A stretch of DNA of 64,000 nt, taken from NCBI GenBank assembly GCA_030737835.1, contig CM060855.1:15443438-15507437 (forward strand), read 5' to 3'. The notes beneath the pieces were generated by a model. The model was not told the DNA's origin, made no database searches, and saw only the letters and a program-made list of their open reading frames with translations. The position numbers and the translations under genes were made by a program. How positions within the stretch are numbered: the stretch's first letter is position 1; each line of letters opens with the position of its first letter. Below are positions 59,751 through 64,000 of the stretch, piece by piece. The DNA comes from Acorus gramineus. Taxonomy: Eukaryota; Streptophyta; Magnoliopsida; Acorales; Acoraceae.

Positions 59751-60514
59751 AGGGCCAGCCTTGAGAGGGACTAAAAAAAATAGGACCACAGGCGAAATCT
59801 TGAAATGGGGCTCAAAAATAATAATTTTTTTATTTTTTTATAATAAAAAATTTGAATTTTTTTATTTTTTTTTTTATTTTTTTAACTACTAAGACTAATA
59901 GAAAAGAGCAAACAAGATTAAATGAAATATAAAAAGAAAATATTAAAAAAAAAAAAAGATAAATTACAATCAAATCAGACATTTTGAATAAAATATAAAA
60001 AAAATAAACATAAGAAATAAAAAATGGAAATATATATAAATATGATATGAAAAATAACGTGTAAACTGACCAATATGATTATTATTTTTTTGTAAATCAC
60101 ACAAATAAAATCTCAATAAAATGGAAACAAATAAAATATTAACTAATAATAAAACACAAAACCCCAATAAGATAGGGAATGAAAAACAGAAGAAAAAAAA
60201 TCAAAACAAACAAGAAAGATGATAACAAAAAAGTACCGAAGATATATAAAAAAGAAAAAAACTAAAGTTTCATTTTTATAAATCAAATCAAATAATAGGT
60301 AAAACCAAATCACAATTAAATAGAAACAAAACAACTAAACTAGAAATATGGATAAGTTTTTAAATATAAGATGAATATTCAAAAAACAATAAAAAAATAA
60401 TAAAAATTTCAATAAATTAAGGTTAAATATTTTTTCAAAGATTCAGGAGCCTCCCAAATGTGGTGGCTCTAGGTAACTGCCTTGGTTGCCTATGCTCAGG
60501 GCTGGCCCTATTTC
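59751..60514. mobile_element. Non-autonomous DNA element with CAGGGCCAGCC ends
   Basis: Left end CAGGGCCAGCCTTGAG; right end CTCAGGGCTGGCCCTA, whose reverse complement is TAGGGCCAGCCCTGAG. The interior is very AT-rich and has no transposase. The terminal form (C/TAGGG) suggests hAT. The flanking 8-mers are only partly alike, so the TSD is unproven. Confidence 0.6.
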
Positions 60515-62423
60515 AACTTGACTGGTTCAATTCAAGACTTTGAGTAGGTGTTGCTTACAAGTTATCCACAATAAATATAATAAATAAAAAATAAGAATAT
60601 GTGTGATTGTATAAAAAAAAATTCTATCCACAGAAGAACGTCATGATTTTTTATTGAGAAATATTTCTTTTTTCATAAATACTATATATTTTTATAAAAA
60701 TAAATAACAGTAAATAGTTTCATATTTCCTTAAATTAGGATCGGCATATTTATTACATCTGATCGTTCGAAAATGTTTGGCCGTCGCAATAGTCTCAATT
60801 TCTCTTCGAAGGGATTTTCGGTCTCCAAATTTGGTTGAATAGTGCACAAATCGAGGTTGCTTACGGGATTGGGCGCGGCACATTGCAAAGATGGAGGAGG
60901 TAGCCTTTAGAAACGGAAGGTCTTCACAGGGTGATCGCGGTCGTGGTGCCCCCGTTGGGTTAGAAACCTCTTCTCACCTGTGGGGATAGTCGGCACAAAA
61001 GACATCTTTCTAATTTTTTTCTTTAAGATTAAATGTCTATTCTCTCTCCTTTCAGAGTTTGTAATTTGAATTTAAAAATGAAATCGGATGGCGAATATCT
61101 ATTTAAAAAAAAAATCTCGCTTTCTCCACGTTCTTAGAAGATTATCAACTTATTTTATTTATTTATTTATTTATTTATTGTATCGTACATGGCAAGAGCT
61201 TAAACTTGGGACCATAGTTTATATAAAACGAATATTATTCATTATAAAAGTAAATAAAACTTTTAAATTTCTTCAGTGGGGCATGGCCTTTACCAGCAAT
61301 TCAGCTTTTGCAGATGGGGTGTCTCAATCAAAAACTCTTCTGTTTTTTTTTTAATCAATAAAATAATTTGAATTCAAACTTAACTTTAAATTTATTCCCG
61401 GTATGTGACCGTTGGACTCGAATACGAAGCACGTGAACATGACAATCAAATTATCCAGATCTCGATCTCTTCATTTCACAGTGGGGTTCCACTTTTCAAT
61501 GTTATGTTCCTCTCTTGTCTGATTCGGATACTTTTGATCCACTGATATATTTATCTTATATGTATTTCATATTCTTTCATAAAATTAAGAAACATACACT
61601 TACGTGCACCGAAAACAAACTGTTTTTTAGATAAATTTTCAAGAGGTTTTGTACCGATGTGTGATTGAAATATTGATAATTTTTAAATCCTATGTTTTAA
61701 TCAAATTTTTGAAAAGTCTTGTTTTGATGTATTTTTTTTTGTACTATGAGGGTTTAAAAAGATGAATCTTGAAATATGTTTCAATCTGTATTTAAGAATA
61801 TTAAAGATAAGAGAGCATGACGTCGATTAATTTTAGGTGGGAGCGTTGAAAAGAAGAATTGTCATTTTTTCAGTGAGTAGGGTCAAATTTTTCATTAAGT
61901 GTTTATCGCCAAATTTTTATTATGTTACCAAGAAAAAACAAATTTTAAATCAATTTTTCCGTCCAGTATGTCAACGATTCCATGTATTACCTCAATCAAC
62001 GCATTAAATAAAATTTGAAAAACCCAACCCATAACTTTATCCAAATCATTTTCATTATCTATGACTATTCAGAGGTACAGATTTTCAGCTTCAAACAACC
62101 ACATCAAAACAAAGACAATAAAAATATTTAGCAAACACTCAAATCACATTCAAAACCAAAACTCATACCTATTTTTATTTTTTTTAAAATAGTAAACATC
62201 ATCTAAATAAAGTATATGCTTTGATAAAAAGTACATGACACTCAATTTCGAGTTAAATAAATTCATTTTTAATAAATATAAGAAAAAATTTAGTAAGGTA
62301 TATAAATTATCTAATAAGATATATCTTTTATAGAGCCTACAACGAGGTATATAAATCTGTGTTTTAGACTGAGAAAAAAACTATGTGTAGCAGCACTCAA
62401 ATATTTAAAGACCTTCAAATCTG
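60515..62423. other. Intergenic DNA and GH3 gene promoter region
   Basis: No gene. A slightly GC-richer block at 60760-60990 has no domain. A TTTA microsatellite is at about 61152-61179. Confidence 0.5.
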
Positions 62424-62433
62424 TATATAAATA
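62424..62433 (+). promoter_or_regulatory. TATA box of the GH3 glucosidase gene
   Basis: TATATAAATA, 59 bp before the ATG at 62492, which leaves room for a short CT/CA-rich leader (CCACTCAGCTCACG, then CTCTCTCACCACCCTCTCC). Confidence 0.65.
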
Positions 62434-62491
62434 CACCACTCAGCTCACGAACCTCAAAAAGCCTCTCTCACCACCCTCTCCAAAACAAACA

Positions 62492-64000
62492 ATGGCGACG
62501 GGTCTTCGCGTCGCTCCGACGATCCTCCTCATCATCTTGAGTTGCTGGACGTCGATCGGAGGGTCCACGTACGTGAAATACAAAGACCCAAAACAACCAC
62601 TGGGCGTCCGCATCAAAGACTTGCTCGGCCGCATGAGCCTCGCCGAGAAGATCGGACAAATGACCCAGATCGAACGCTCCGTCGCCTCCGCCGACGTCAT
62701 GAACAAGTACTTCATAGGTAACCCCCCCAAAAAAACAGAGACCCAAAGTTTGGTTTTTGTTGTTGAAAGGGTTTGTGACCTTTTTTGTGGTTTTCAAAGG
62801 GAGTGTATTGAGCGGCGGAGGGAGCGTTCCGTCGCAGCGGGCGTCGGCGGAGACTTGGCTGGGGATGGTGAACGAGTTCCAGAAGGGAAGCCTGTCGACC
62901 CGTCTCGGGATTCCGATGATCTACGGCATCGACGCCGTCCACGGCCACAACAACGTCTACGGCGCCACCATCTTCCCCCACAATGTCGGCCTCGGCGCCA
63001 CCAGGTAAATCTGGCACTCCTTCAACAAGTGGTATCAGAGCGATCTAGATACCAACATTTGGTATTAGATCGAGTATTCAGAGTACTGCTCTAAGGTCAT
63101 CTCCAAACCTTATTCAAATTTATATCTAAGTTTTATTAAAAATTTAAATAAAAATTACATTTTGATATGATGTGTCTCCAACCATCACTTTATTTTTTCT
63201 CACAATATTGAAAAAAATTTAGAGTTGAAGCACAGAGATAGCCATTAAAAAATTGGGTAAAAGTTTAAGTCACTTTTGAGTAAAAATTTAAATAAAAGTT
63301 TAATTTGATATGAGAATTGGTAAATGATGGAAAAGTTTTTTAAATGATTTTTATTCAAATTTAAATTTATGTACAAATTTGGGTACTGGATGTGCTCTAA
63401 CAATTGACTTCAAGTACCAACAATTGGTATCAAAGCAATTTGAGTACTGCTCTGAACTACCGCAACTGATATCAAAGAAATTTGTGTATAAATTAATCTC
63501 AGAGCGATCCAATTGATATAAGAGCGATCTAGGTCCCAATAATTGATACAAGAGTAATCAGAGCACCACAAGATTGAATTGCAAATTTGTGATAGCAATA
63601 GTAAAAACTGCTACCAGTGCTATCTGACTACTCACACTAACAAATGGTATCAGAGTGAATTGACAATCTAATTGAATGCGAGTTTCATCTTTCAAAAGGG
63701 ATCCGGAGCTCGCGAAGAGGATCGGAGAGGCGACAGCATTGGAAGTCAGGGCGACCGGGATTCCCTATGTGTTCGCGCCCTGCATCGCAGTATGGAAAAA
63801 TTCGACGCGGGGCGATTCTGTTCATGAAGGTCATTGATAATAAAATTTTCGTTGTATGAAATTGCATTTTTTTTGCAGGTCTGCAGAGACCCGCGATGGG
63901 GACGATGTTACGAGAGCTACAGCGAGGATCCGAAGGTGGTTCAGATGATGACACAGATCATCCCTGGCTTGCAAGGTCAGATCCCCGCCAATTCTCGTAA
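62492..64000 (+). CDS. GH3 exo-beta-glucosidase / glucan exohydrolase-like, 5' part (runs off the window)
   Basis: Secreted family 3 glycoside hydrolase of the plant exo-beta-1,3(1,4)-glucanase type, which removes glucose from cell-wall beta-glucans. Exons: 62492-62717, 62800-63004, 63699-63789 and 63879 to the window end. Signal peptide ~1-25. Then [110 protein letters not shown] and [17 protein letters not shown]. These are the N-terminal (TIM-barrel) domain motifs. The catalytic nucleophile Asp and the second domain lie beyond 64000. Intron 2 (63005-63698) holds a MITE and several tRNA-primer-site-like words. Confidence 0.92.
63091..63400. mobile_element. MITE in intron 2 of the GH3 gene
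   Basis: The ends are GGTCATCTCCAAACC (left) and GGATGTGCTCTAA (right), recalling the TTAGAGCATCTCCAACC family. GCTCTAA occurs at both edges (63089-63095 and 63394-63400), as a possible TSD. A relative lies at 42815-43020. Confidence 0.6.

Noticed and set aside
62718-63094. Read-through reading from GH3 exon 1 to position 63094
   Set aside because: It crosses intron 1 and goes out of frame with the conserved [11 protein letters not shown] exon, so it is not the protein.

Overview
This window is nuclear DNA from a flowering plant. The evidence is intron-rich genes with GT-AG and some GC-AG introns, plant-specific families (BPA1-like RRM protein, plant annexin, RTM2-like HSP20 protein, phytocyanins, plant GH3 exo-glucosidase), AT-rich intergenic DNA and many plant-type transposon remnants. 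I cannot place it to order or species. Splice sites were chosen by hand from reading frame and family conservation, so exon edges are models.

Layout. 0.7-4.6 kb (-): BPA1-like RRM gene (8 coding exons). 5.0-5.9 kb: foldback element. 6.9-7.5 kb: LINE remnant. 10.0-11.2 kb (+): annexin with degenerate calcium loops. 11.7-13.7 kb (-): decayed, internally deleted gamma-tubulin complex protein 6 (GCP6) copy. 16.0-17.3 kb (+): RTM2-like HSP20/membrane-anchor gene, followed by a 5'-truncated LINE with a clean 17-bp target-site duplication (TSD). 19.8-20.8 kb: hAT-type element with internal tandem repeats and an 8-bp TSD. 21.7-30.4 kb (+): three-RRM hnRNP Q-like gene (12 coding exons). 32.2-49.9 kb: five phytocyanin (blue copper protein) loci, here called A to E. 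50-62 kb: transposon-rich intergenic DNA. 62.5-64 kb (+): 5' part of a GH3 exo-beta-glucosidase that runs off the window.

The phytocyanin cluster is the most interesting part. Four copies look expressible: A(+), B(-), C(+), D(+). E(-) is a pseudogene broken by a lost splice acceptor, a frameshift and an LTR in the copper-site exon, with a second solo LTR in its intron. The copies differ where it matters. The axial copper ligand is Met in A and Gln in B, C and D. D has lost a disulphide cysteine. B has gained a 27-bp coding minisatellite. C lacks the GPI-type tail. B and D are inverted duplicates including promoter and 3' flank. D also sits in the loop of a ~0.75-kb-arm inverted repeat; one arm carries a MITE and the other shows the matching empty site.

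The genes do not form one pathway. BPA1-like, RTM2-like, annexin, phytocyanin and GH3 products relate to membranes, stress or the cell wall, but that is only a loose theme. I found no tRNA, rRNA or CRISPR array.
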